Shown here: positions 12,101 through 24,400 of the stretch, piece after piece
Layout of the letters: the number at the start of each line of letters is the position of its first letter
Numbering within the stretch: position 1 is the stretch's first letter
Origin: Plakobranchus ocellatus
Lineage: Eukaryota; Mollusca; Gastropoda; Plakobranchidae
Direction of reading: 5' to 3'
Assembly: GCA_019648995.1 (NCBI GenBank)
Contig: BLXT01004632.1
Span: forward strand, 351,487-390,552
DNA: 39,066 nt
Position numbers and translations under genes: made by a program
Notes under the pieces: model-generated
Told to the model about the DNA's origin: nothing
Seen by the model: only the letters and a program-made list of their open reading frames with translations
Database searches by the model: none

Positions 12101-15100
12101 CTGGGTAGTGGATCCTCCAGCTTTGCTAACTGAAAAGAAAAAGCACAAAACATTCCAGTTACAAGGGGAAAAAAGGGCTGTCTAGGAGTCACAGAATATT
12201 TTGAAGCCATCTGGTTTGAAAAACATTGCTTCAGCAATTCTTCTAACTTTTTCCCAACTTAAACTTTGTCACAACCCCGGACCAAGAGAATCACAGGACA
12301 CCAAATAGACTATGCTAATATCTATGACTACATTACTGACTGTTGGGATTTGAAAGCGGAAAGAAAAAGTCACTGCATTTGTTTGTTTCTCAAAATTGTA
12401 ATTCCCCTATAACCAAATCTCCTTCGCCAAATGCTACCCATATCTTACAAATCCCGTCTTAATCAGAGATGTTAAAAAAAAAACAGGTTAAACCACAAAG
12501 CCCCAAAGCCTGTGTGGAACAAACCTGAATATGACAGGAACTGAGGCTGATTACACAAAAATATAAATACTCAATTTCCAAGTTCTAATTAATCATAGAG
12601 CTGGCATTGCGGAAAAATGCCAATTAAAACCTTCAAAAATGCCAAAATTTTTCCAAAAAAAAAATGCAACAACAATAAGACAAACATGCAAAAAAATTCA
12701 TACAATTGTAACAAAAATCGTGTTATTTATTGAGGTATACGCCATGACATGCAACATGGATACCAGTAAACCGTTAATTTTTAAAAATAAAATTTTTTAA
12801 AAATCACAAAAAAAAGATTGTTAAGTTTATTCCCTTCTTCCTACATTAATATGGTAACAGTTTTAAACATAAGCTTCAACTCTTAAACATTTTTTACATT
12901 TTTACATTTTGCGATTAGACTATTTACTGTATGTTAACAAGCATTGATTTTGTTATCTTTATTTGTCATCACTATTTGCATGTGCAGCTAATAATTATTT
13001 ATTCTTCATTGAGCGATTTGTTAATACTTTGAAGTTCTCGTTATAAAAAAAAATATGTCAATGTCATTATGATCACATTCGCAAAATATTCTGCTCTTTC
13101 CCTCAAATGAGAAAAAAGGACAAGCCAATCTCATTCAAAGCTTCATGTATGAAAACGATGTTGTGTGTCGGTATGGTACACAAAAGACAATGTTATTTAT
13201 TTATATTACTTTGGCACTGAATTTGAATTAGATCTACACAATACCGACTGGGAAGGTTAGGCTGAGTTTTTTTCTCATGCAAGCAATTAGGTCTACTGGC
13301 AGTTCAAAGATGATCAGCTTCTTTTTTGCTTTAACGGCATAGTCAATACTTGCACAATTTACCAGTCTTGAAACAATTTAAAAACGCTGAAAAAATGTTT
13401 TTATAATAGCTTGTAAGTAACCATTTCTAATCATAGCTTTCATCCCTCTATCTGTGTTTACATACACAAATAAAAAGGCTTGACCACCATTCTCTTCAAG
13501 ACACCAAGTCAAACTGCTAGTTAGAACATAAGGCATTTGGCAAGGTCACATGACCAATTTTTAAAGAAAAATCAAAGCCTAAAAAATACGCAAATATAAA
13601 AAAGTGATAACAAAGATAAACTTTTATTTGAACTATTCTTTTAAGCTTTTTAACTTTCATTTGAACTATTCTTTTTCTCCCTAAAGCACACACTTAAAAG
13701 CTGGGAGACTGTTTTAAGTGATCGGCCTTTCCACATTGGGTGTTTAGATCTCTAGCTCACCCAGCGCACTATTGCAATACAAATCTATCGATTAAGACAA
13801 ACTATTGATATTAATTGCTACTTTCTTGTATAAAGTTAAGTTTTAAAAACGTTACAGCGTTTCAGATCCATCCATTTTCTTTCTGCAAGTCCAAAACGCC
13901 AATCTTCAACCAAATATTAAGATCCTAGCATTCTGCTCTGACTGGGCCTTGGCCAAAGAGGAGTAGACAATCAAACACGACAGGATTAAACAAAAATAGC
14001 CTATAGAGACTGATTAATTTCAATTCTGATTATAGATAATGGATGGGCTTTCTTAAGATCAAAACTTAAGCGTGTTTTTTTTTTTTTCCCTACAAAATCT
14101 TCCTATTTCTACAAAAAAAAGAAAAGAAATGGGAATCGTAGTACCCTATACCCTAATGAACCAAATGAAAGGTATGTATATGGAAAAAAAAAAGCTTCTT
14201 TTCTTGAGCTTTCAACCCAACTGAAAATGGGTCAGCTCAAATCATGGTGCTAAAGAAAACCGAGCAGGCGGGGGGGAAGAGTCGACCATTCTTGCTCCCA
14301 ACCGCTCTAAATCACATTGCGGGGGTTGAATTAAAAAATAAAAATAAAAAATAGTAGCAATCGCTAGACTGAAACCAAACAAAGGCCTACGTGTGCACAA
14401 AGAATACATCTTTATTATCAAGTCCAATTTATAAAAAAATTATATTGAAAGAAAAATTTTTAATGAAAATCTAGGCCTGGACAAAGACTGCAGCTCCTCT
14501 TCGGCCTCATCGCCACTGGCGAAGGATTTGGGTACCATATCCAGATTTAGAGCAAAAAGTGCCTGCTTGGCAAAGCCAGTATGTCGGGAAATGAAGAAAT
14601 TATTTTTTAAAAATTAACCTTTAAAAATCTTATTTTGATGGCTATAAAAATTGCGTAGAGAAATGAGAAAAAAATGCAGAAAAGGTGTGGGAAAATAAAA
14701 AAACATAGCTGCGTTTAACTGCGATGCCAGATAGAGGTACTAGGTGCACCTGTTAGGACAGGGGAGAGTGTAGAGGATATCAGTTCTTGTCTGAAATGGC
14801 ACAAACACTAAGCCCACTGCTCAAATTTAGCTTCTGTGCATATATTCCAATGTGTTTACTTTAGTGTTGAGCAAATAGGCCCCAGATTAACATTATGAAA
14901 AGAAAATTTGTCCTTAAAATTTTCATTCTACTTGTACTGCAAAGACTTGTTTAACTTTGGGTCACATATTTCAATGTTACCATTGGAATTCAATTTTATT
15001 AACTTTTCTCAAATAGAAAATTCCATTAAAAATTTCCCTATTCTATCCCTAAAACGCAGAATGCCTCGATGCATTCTTTTCAAATACAATGCCGTCTTCT

Positions 15101-18100
15101 TTTGCTGATTGGAGCTTCTGTGAAGAGCAATTGCTTTTCCGTCATCTCGAAGAGATGTAGACATATCGAAGATACACAGGCCTGATTGTATTATATTAAG
15201 TTCTAAATCTATGGATAGTATTATCATAGGACTTTCAATGGCAAGAGCCTAGCATCAATCAGACAGTCTCGCACCAAACTTAAGTCCAATGCTGGGTTTA
15301 TAACTTCTCTAGATATAAGACTGCACATATAGTTAGTTTCAAAGTCTAGATAATTACTTTCGACCAAACCATTGACTGAAATCAAGGTTGCTGATTTCAA
15401 ATTTTCCGTCAGAATTTTCATATTGGGTCCAGGTGAGTGACGTCACAGTGCGAATGACCAAATGTCAACGTGGCAACAGTGATGGTAGGCCTAACAATGA
15501 TGTTGCTCTATGTACTGCACCGATAGATTTGCCCCAAACCACTCCAACCCCTCTTCAGTCTGTAAGATGCATGCTCGGTGTTATGAAAAAAGGTCTAGCA
15601 AAGAGTGCCATGCATTTAATAAGTTTGAAAAGTTTGCTGCAGTGTTAGCGCCGTTACTTTTTTGTTTTTCTCTAAGTCCTTTAATATTGTCGCGTTGTTT
15701 ATACAGAAAAGCGACGCTAAATCTAGACTAGGTCTATTTCTGAGCGTATGACCAATCACAAATCGGCAAAATTCCGGATTTTGTGATAAAAATGCAGATT
15801 TCCGGAACGCAGGTCAATTTCAGTGAGAATTCCAGAACGAATCCAGAATTTTCAGAACGGTAGGCATGTCTGGTATTAGTTTACAGGTGTAGAAAATAAA
15901 AGCATGACATTGACGAAAGATGCATTGTTCAAACCACATAGTCTTTATCACCAATGAAAGTTCACACACAGCATTATGAACAAAAGTTCATGATCGTGCA
16001 AGAAAATGACAAACTTGAAAATGAATAGCTAAATGTGGATAATATTCAATTTTATAAAAAAAAAAGTTATTTTGATTTAGAAGAAAAAGCGAGGACAAAA
16101 AAAGGGAGAGTGAAGGCATCACCTACCGCCCATATATATTTATCACCGCGCAAGCCTCGAGTTTCTTGCTCAGGGGAGTTTGTGCATTCATCAACATACT
16201 TGAACACTGGGTGCTCCTTCTTCATGAGACTGAGCACAGCTATGGCTGCAGCCCATACATCCGCCTTCTCTGTCAGGGGTTCATGTTTCTGAAAAGGATT
16301 TAAAATAAGACTCTTCTTTCCACGTTTTTTGATTTTCTACCTGGAGATTATGCTGCTGCACAGAATGTATGATTCTTTCATATTTTTGAAAAGGAGTCCA
16401 ACTTGATTTTTTTGCATTTCCTTACGTCTGACTTTGCATCAATTTTAGATATTCAGTCTTAAGGAGAAAATCTGCCAAAAATATTTGGCTTTCCTGTTAC
16501 GATTATAGCAAACAAACATACCCCCACTGGCATGGCTGCCAATCTAGAGTGAGGAAAATACGGGATCAACAATGTCAAAAACAGGAGTTTTGGGAAGCAC
16601 ATGGGATGATTTTGATGCACAAAGAGTGGGATGTTGATTATCACATTATAAACACATACACAAAGTAATGTTATGCCTTATCATTTATTTGATTTTGGAT
16701 CTCAAAAATTTGTTTGTTGACAAAGCAGTTAAAATAAGCAACAACTTATTGATACCGATGTGGCGAGAAAAAAAATTTACTCTCTATTTGCCCCCAACCA
16801 ATTTTTAAGCCAGGATTTGAGATGCCTGGGATAAAGACAAAACAAACAAAAATCCTGGGAGAAGAAATGAGCCAGTTCATAGTTAGATCTTTGGCTTAAA
16901 GTGCAAATTTCTTTGCTCTTGTACCCCTAAACAACCAGTTTATGCTTTAAACCCTGTTTTTTGCGAGTAAGGTCAGATTGAAAATATCCTCTCTAAATTG
17001 TTTAATCAGCCGTGTTCTAGATATAATTTGAATATATTTTTATTCTTTGGGGTTCAATAGCACTTTAAAAAGGAATGGAAAAAAAATGATACTGGGGTTT
17101 TATTTATGCAGACCATAATAGCTAACAGATTAGCTTATCATTAATCAGACAAATCCTTAATACTGGTGTAAATTTAACTGGCATAAGCTAAACCCCCCTC
17201 CCCCAAAAAGACAAAAATAGACCACTATTCCAATCTTTAAATACTCTATAGACAAAATGTAGAAAGCCTATTTTATCCCATCATTAGCAACCCAATGATA
17301 TTCAGACCTGGCAACCCCAAATGAGAAATGTTCTCACAGGAATAGTCACCTCTACCCACAGGCATTTAGAAAATTTCAGAGGACTATGTCAGTACAATTA
17401 AATGCGCATGGATAAACCGTATTACACCTTAATCATATACTAGACCATAGACATTTCATAACATTGAAGTATATTATCAGAGGCTAATTATTGAATTTTC
17501 GACTCTAAAAGATACAAGAAAGTATCTTCCTACTCACTACCATTAGTCCAATAATATCACCATTTATTAAGCCTTAAAGACCTGCAGACTTAGGGCCTGG
17601 ATGATGAATTTTTAAAAGGTGCACTACAGTGTATACAACTCAAAATCTAGCTCACACAATAAAAGGTTCCATGGAAAAAAAAACCTATGTGAGACAGCGA
17701 TACAGAATCTTACTAAGGCTTAAATTTATGACCCATTGTATATTAAATAAAAAGAAAACATCGAGTTTTCCTTTGCTCTATTTGAAATGACTGAGATCCA
17801 GGCAAGTCATGTCGGCCTACAATGTCTTCAAGTCTGTGTAGGCTTAGGCCTTGACTAAAGCCTAAATTAGATATCTAGGACCATTTCATATTTTAATTAT
17901 ACATCAAGAAATAAAAGTAAGCGTTTTGCGAAATTACAAATAGTCCTGGATCTTGATATTACCTAGATGGAGAGACAGAGAGAAAGAGAGAGAGAGAGAA
18001 ATAAAAAGAGAAAGAGCGAGAATTACTGAGAGACACTCAGATAGTGATAAAAGAGAAAGAGAAAGAGAGAGAGAGAGAAATAAAAAGAGAAAGAGAGGGA

Positions 18101-18312
18101 ATTACTGTGAGACACTCACAAAGTAATAATAGGAGAAACAGAGAGGGGAGAGAGAGAGAGAGAGAGGACAAGGAAAACATCAGAACATTGCCTTAGGAAA
18201 AAAAATCCACATCAACGCTAACAACTAAAGAAGAGGAAAATAACATTTTTAAAACTGAGTAATTGAAGATGAGACTGAGACAGAGACAGAGAGAAAGAAA
18301 GAGAGAGAGAGA

Positions 18313-18343
<31 letters not shown>

Positions 18344-18403
18344 NNNNNNNNNNNNNNNNNNNNNNNNNNNNNNNNNNNNNNNNNNNNNNNNNNNNNNNNN
18401 NNN

Positions 18404-18444
<41 letters not shown>

Positions 18445-21400
18445 TTAAGATTGGATGATAAGGTGGCTAGCCTTCAGTGCATTAGATTTAATTATCACTC
18501 TGTGTGCAAATCTTACAGGATTTTTCTAAGTAGATCTAGAACAAAACATCTTGGCTATTATAAGAATTAAGATATTATGAAAAATGCGGTATAAGTTATT
18601 TCTGTGTAAATGGTGTTTGTCATCACCATTCTTGTAGTGTTAAAACTAGACATAGATTTTTTTTCAGCTGTCAAGACTTTGAATAAATATATGATTAAGA
18701 TGGTGCAGCCTTAATTATTGGTTACCTTACCACCTGCGCGCCGAAGGTCTATTGAGTTACAGAACTCTTCCCTCCCCCCCACCGAAGGAAAAAAAAATTT
18801 CGTGATAGACCTAGATGCTTTATTTAATCCAGAGACATTTTGCAAGCCTGGTATAAGATCTAAGAAACTACACTGGTCTACTTCCCAGACAGTTTAAAAA
18901 ACGAGGACAACTTTCCATCGATACCGCATTTTTGTATTATGTAAATGCAAAGAAAATCGCACAAAATGAAACCAAAGCACAAAAGCTTAAGTGGAAAATT
19001 TTCCCCATTCACGGGGTGAATTACGCCTAAAGCATAATGTTGGCATGTCTGCATGTAGCACCGTGACATATCAATAACACAGAAGTTACTAGGTCTCTTT
19101 ACACAGAATGTTGAATAAACTTTATGGACCGCAAATTGGATACTTGGGTTATATCGATGGTAATTTAAAAATGTTCAATGCTATTTAAATTGGTAAAGAG
19201 TACACCTCGATCGTTATCGGATGAATCGAAAGTTTAAAACGAGATAATTTTTTTCCTTTCCATCATCCATCAGGACAACTGAAAATGATTTTAGCAGGGC
19301 AGCCCGGAAAACGCAATTTATAGGCGTTGACCGTAATTTTTCCCGGTGAAAACGGAAAGTTGGAAGGTCTGAATAATGCTAGATCTAAAGCACAATCAAT
19401 GATCTTATCTTTATCAAAACTCAGGAATCTAAGAGCATAAGGATGCTTTACCTTTTCAAGCCAAAGGCGAATATGATTCACTGGCAGATACAGTAGAGTT
19501 GTGCCTTCATATGACAAATCTGGTTTATCTGAGGGCATCACAAAAACAAAAGGAAAAAAAAATTCAATGAATAATTAGAAAAGCAAACATAAAACAACAA
19601 ATAAATTAAAAAAACAAATAGAGGAAGAGAGACCTTTTGACAATCACAAAGACAGCAAGTGAGTTAGTTGATGGCTGATTATTATACGACCTTACTGGTG
19701 GATGGCTAATAATAGTAATAATTGTATTTCTCCTTTAATGAATACCAAAAAGTCTTCCCAAACTTTATTTTGTATTTAGACATTTGGTTGGTGGATGGTT
19801 TGCTGCTACATAGCTGCCAAAGAGAAATGAATTCCACCTTGCCCTGTTTTCTCTCAATACCTCTGCATATGCTGCATTTTCTTGGCACTGGGCTCTATTA
19901 TAGAGGTCAATGTTAAATCTAATTTTGACTTAAAGCAAATGAACCTTTTTAGCTAAAAGAGATTTTTTAAAAACAGATCAATGGGTAAATAGAATTTTAA
20001 AAATACCATGTAGGGAGATGCACAGGATGTAGAACTAGTACACAAAATAATTAAAATATTTATTGAAGTTTAACTGGCTTAACTTATTTGCATCATACAA
20101 AAATGCATATTTGTTCTTTCACATCATTGATCTTTATTAGGACATGTGCTCACTGTGCCTAAATGAAACCAAAAATGATAATCTGTATTTTTCCTCTGCT
20201 AAATTGGCAGACTGATGCTCTCCAAAGTTTCAGGGAAAGAACTGGTAGAACTGCAGTATAATCAACAACAATGACAAGTCTACTAAAATCTCAATGTCTG
20301 TTACCTTGACTTGTCCTGCTGGAGCCAAAATCAATAAGGCAGACTTGCCCTGTGTCCAATCTATAGCAGACATTTGATGCTGAAAATAAAAGAAATAAAA
20401 AATGTATTCTTTATAGGGCAAGAGTAAAAGTCTGGCAATAACAACACAAAGGCAGATCATGGAGTTGGAGCTTCAGGCAAGACTCTCAGTCATTGATCTG
20501 GCTGCTAGATCAGCACTTTTGTTAATACTTTGATGTTGCTTCCGAGCTAAAAGCACTTCCTGGTCTGATGCCTACGTTGTGCCCGACCTGACAGCAGTCA
20601 ATTCATGGCCTCCCCCAATGCTCAAGGAAAAGGAGATAACTGTCTTGGTGTAAACTTGATTTCAAATTATGAGGCCCTTAGTACATGAAGCAAAAATCAG
20701 ATTTTTTTTTCTCTTTTTCACAAATGATGTTCTCTTGAATTTGTTCGCTTCACTTTTCTGAGGTTTTTTGTTGTTTTTTTTTTTAATGAAAAATTGTTGG
20801 GAAAAAAATGTTCTAAAAGCACTTATCTCCACTGTGAAAATTGCTCAGTTCATAAATGATGTTTTGGATTCTCCACTTAAAAAAGAGCATACTATTGCAA
20901 AGGGAATGCATAGAATTTGTTAAAACTATTCATGCTTTGTAACAATAAAGTTCATACTTTCTAATTAGCCACTTCATGAGCTCAAATTACTTTGATAACA
21001 ATGATGATTGATTTTTTTATCGTTTTATTTAGTCGCTGTATATTTATCAACTTTTTTTGTGTTAATACCAATACTACAATACTCATTAAATCATCCACTT
21101 TGGCAAAATAACATTTGCTTAAAACAAATGACATCTTAAAAAATAACATACTTCATATGCATTTCATCTATGCTGAAAATAAGAACATGTGGGACTTGTC
21201 CTGATACAAGACTTTTGAAAAAAAATCTATAATTTGTTTCCTTGCAATGTATTTTTTTTTCAAAAATATAAACATCCCATGTCTTGGTGTAAAGACTACA
21301 TCTGCTTTTTTACTGTACAAAATGAGATTGTTATTTATTACCGATAGACAATTCGAGCTCAATAGGGCTAATCTTAGACCAATAGGTAAAAAGAGATTTG

Positions 21401-24400
21401 ACTTTGTCTTTCCAGGAAGGGGCTGAACGAAAAAAGAATCTGGAAAGTTATTGCATTTTATTGTTTAGGATTTGTCGGAGTCTGTTCGAGCATTGGTCTA
21501 TTAGGTGATGACTTGGTACAGAATTATATTCTTTTGAGATGTGATGGTTCACAATCTACAATATTCCATTGTGTTATTTGATATTTAATATGTGCTAGCT
21601 ATACTCTATTTCAAACTATTTTGTGCTCCAATTTATTTAATCTAGTTTCCAGCATAGCTGGAAGGCACTAAGCCAGATCCTACTATCATCTTAAGTAACT
21701 GTCAAAGCTGGCAACTGGCCCTGGAAAAAAAAGCCTGAACTTTTCCAGGATGTGGCAGCAGTGCAGATCCTTCTAATCAAACTTTAGGCAAGACTTTGGA
21801 ATGTGCCCACAAAAAAAAAAATAAATAAATTTATGAAAGCCAGATTGCTAAAACCTGTCATATTCAGCATAGCATGATAATAAAACACAATTTCTTACAT
21901 CGCTTGCGTTTTATTTCTAAATTAATTGCTGAAACAGGCCCGATCAACCAAAACTCGGCAGCCTTTATCCAAAATGGTGATCTGAGATGATCATTTTTTC
22001 CCGAAAATTTTAAAAGATATCACTGCTTTTCAACAAAATTATTTGTAATATTTGATAATTGTTGGTAAATTTTAAAAATTGTCATCAGCCGGCTTAAATT
22101 GTCTTCATTCCATCATTGATTATTATCAGAATATCACTCTGTGTGGGAATAATCAAAAGTCTTCCCAAACTTTACTTTGAGCCCATGCATCAACTGGAAC
22201 ACAAGTGAAGTCTCCATTGGGTTTTAAGTGAGATGCCTTGGTTTTTGCTGCGGCTGAGTGAAATAATCATCCTTACCTTAATAAACCAAGGGAGCAGGTC
22301 TTAGAGTGGAGATAAGATGTGGCTCTATATACATTTTAATTCTTATTCTGAAACAGAGGACTTAATTAGAAAGTAGTCTTCATTTTCATCCAGAATTTTT
22401 TTCCTCAAGCTTAAGTTTTACTAAAAATATAAGGTCTATGGGTCTAATGTAGGACAAAACCGAACTTGTTTAGATTCTTGGTTGAATTTCCCATCTAACT
22501 GTGTTAAGAACAGGGGAAATAACTATTTTTTAAAAAATTATTTACAATTTTCAGCCAAATCTCTCTTCTAGCTCCAGGTCTAACAGGCCTATATTATTTT
22601 CTTTCCTCTGAGATCAATATGACCTAGATTTGATTCTAGATCTAGATCTGGACTATAATTGCTATGACAAATTACATTAGACTTCATTCTCCTCCACTTA
22701 AAAAACATTTTGTGTCTCGCCATTCTAGTAATTCAAATTGATGTAACTATTTCAAATTTTAGTTTTGCAGGCCTTTGGCAAATAGATGTCTGAATGGCTT
22801 GGCCTATAGGATATGTTTCAGTTTGCTTCAATGGTGCAAAATGCTCAAAATGCACTTTTGCCCTCATTCTGACACTTCTCCAGACAGTTACACATAGAAA
22901 TTTATTTTGCCACTAACTTTTTAACCCCATCATAAAGCACTATGCAAGGCATGTGTGCAAAAACAAAAGTCTCTTAATTTTTGGGAACTACACTTTTAGT
23001 GCATGCATCTCTTGAGTTGACCCAAATCTCAGCTTACGTTAATTAAGAAAAAAAAATAAGCTATCTGAAACAAACTTTACTTGTGATCAAATTGTTCTAA
23101 GCTATGAAAATCCATTAGTATGAAAGGTCTTCAGCTAACTATAAAAGCCAAAAATAGAATCTATGACTGAACGAAAATCCTTGGAGACAGCTGAAAATCG
23201 ATTCACCTACCCAACTGGACAACAAAAACAACCCCAAAACATTTACCACCATATATATTGACTTCTCTTCCCAAAAGCATAAAAGCTCTTTCAAGGGGGG
23301 AACCGGCCCTGTTTTGGGGGCCACTTAGTGATGACAGGTCAAGTGATACAAATTTTTTTACAGATTTGGAAAGTCCTACCATTTTATAACAAAAATCAAC
23401 AAAGAAAACATAACTTATGATGGCTTGGTTGCTAAGAATGAATGTTTTGCTAATAGATGGTAGTGTCTGAGAAAGACAGAGATCCTTGAAAACTAACTCT
23501 TATCTGCTTGTTACAATCTTTATGTCTACTATACATCCTGTCAAGGAGGAAGGCCCAGCATATCAGGCCAACATCTTTGGTGGGAGGACAATTATCAGTT
23601 TTGAGCCCGTTTTTTTTTTTTTTTTTGCTTGTTCAAGCTTCAAACAGAAGTAAAAAAAAGTTTACTTATGATAAAGTGTGAGGGTAAAAACTTTGTATGC
23701 ATACTCTGTATTGTTCAAATAAGTTTCAAGTTGGTAGTTGTGTTCTTCTATTACATTAACTTCAGATACAATTTTTTTTTCAAAATGTAATATTCTTGCA
23801 TAAAAAAAACCAAAAAAAAAACCTGTGTTCTATTATTTGTTGCAGGTTGGTGTGTGGTTACATTTGAGTGTGACAAAAACAAAGATTGGGCATTTTGTAA
23901 TATTTGACCTACTCAAAAGAAAAAATTCCTGAAAATTGGCTAAAAATATCCGCTCATTATTGAAAATGTCAAAGTTGAAACCTTTATAATAAAATACATT
24001 TTTGCCAATATTAAAAAAAGCCCACATAATTGCAAAAACATTATCATTCCTATGCTCAGCAGCAAATTTGAAAAAAAATTTGATGAAAAAAATTTAAATG
24101 ATTTGTGGGGATATGAGACATGAAGAAAATCAACAAATTTAGAAATAAAAATTCAAGAAGACAACAATCACCAAAACAACCTTGGTAAACTATGAAGTTT
24201 GTTCATTTTTTTTTCTAATATGACCAAGCTGAGTTGGTAAGTAACCAGCACTTTAGATTTACAAATGTGTCTCGGCGCCCTCTTTCTCCTCATTAAGCCA
24301 ACACAACATGAAAAAGTTTGATATCAAATNAGGCAGAGTACAAATTAGCGTACGTTTAACATCCCGGATCACAATCCCATGCCTGTGAAGAAACTGAAGG

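Noticed and set aside
15009-15421. Two adjacent minus-strand frames considered as a small gene
   Set aside because: They are separated by stops, have no motif, no clear splice borders, and lie inside a kinase intron.
16035-16292. Forward frame of 85 residues
   Set aside because: Antisense of kinase exon 8, which has proper splice borders and the DVW motif on the other strand.
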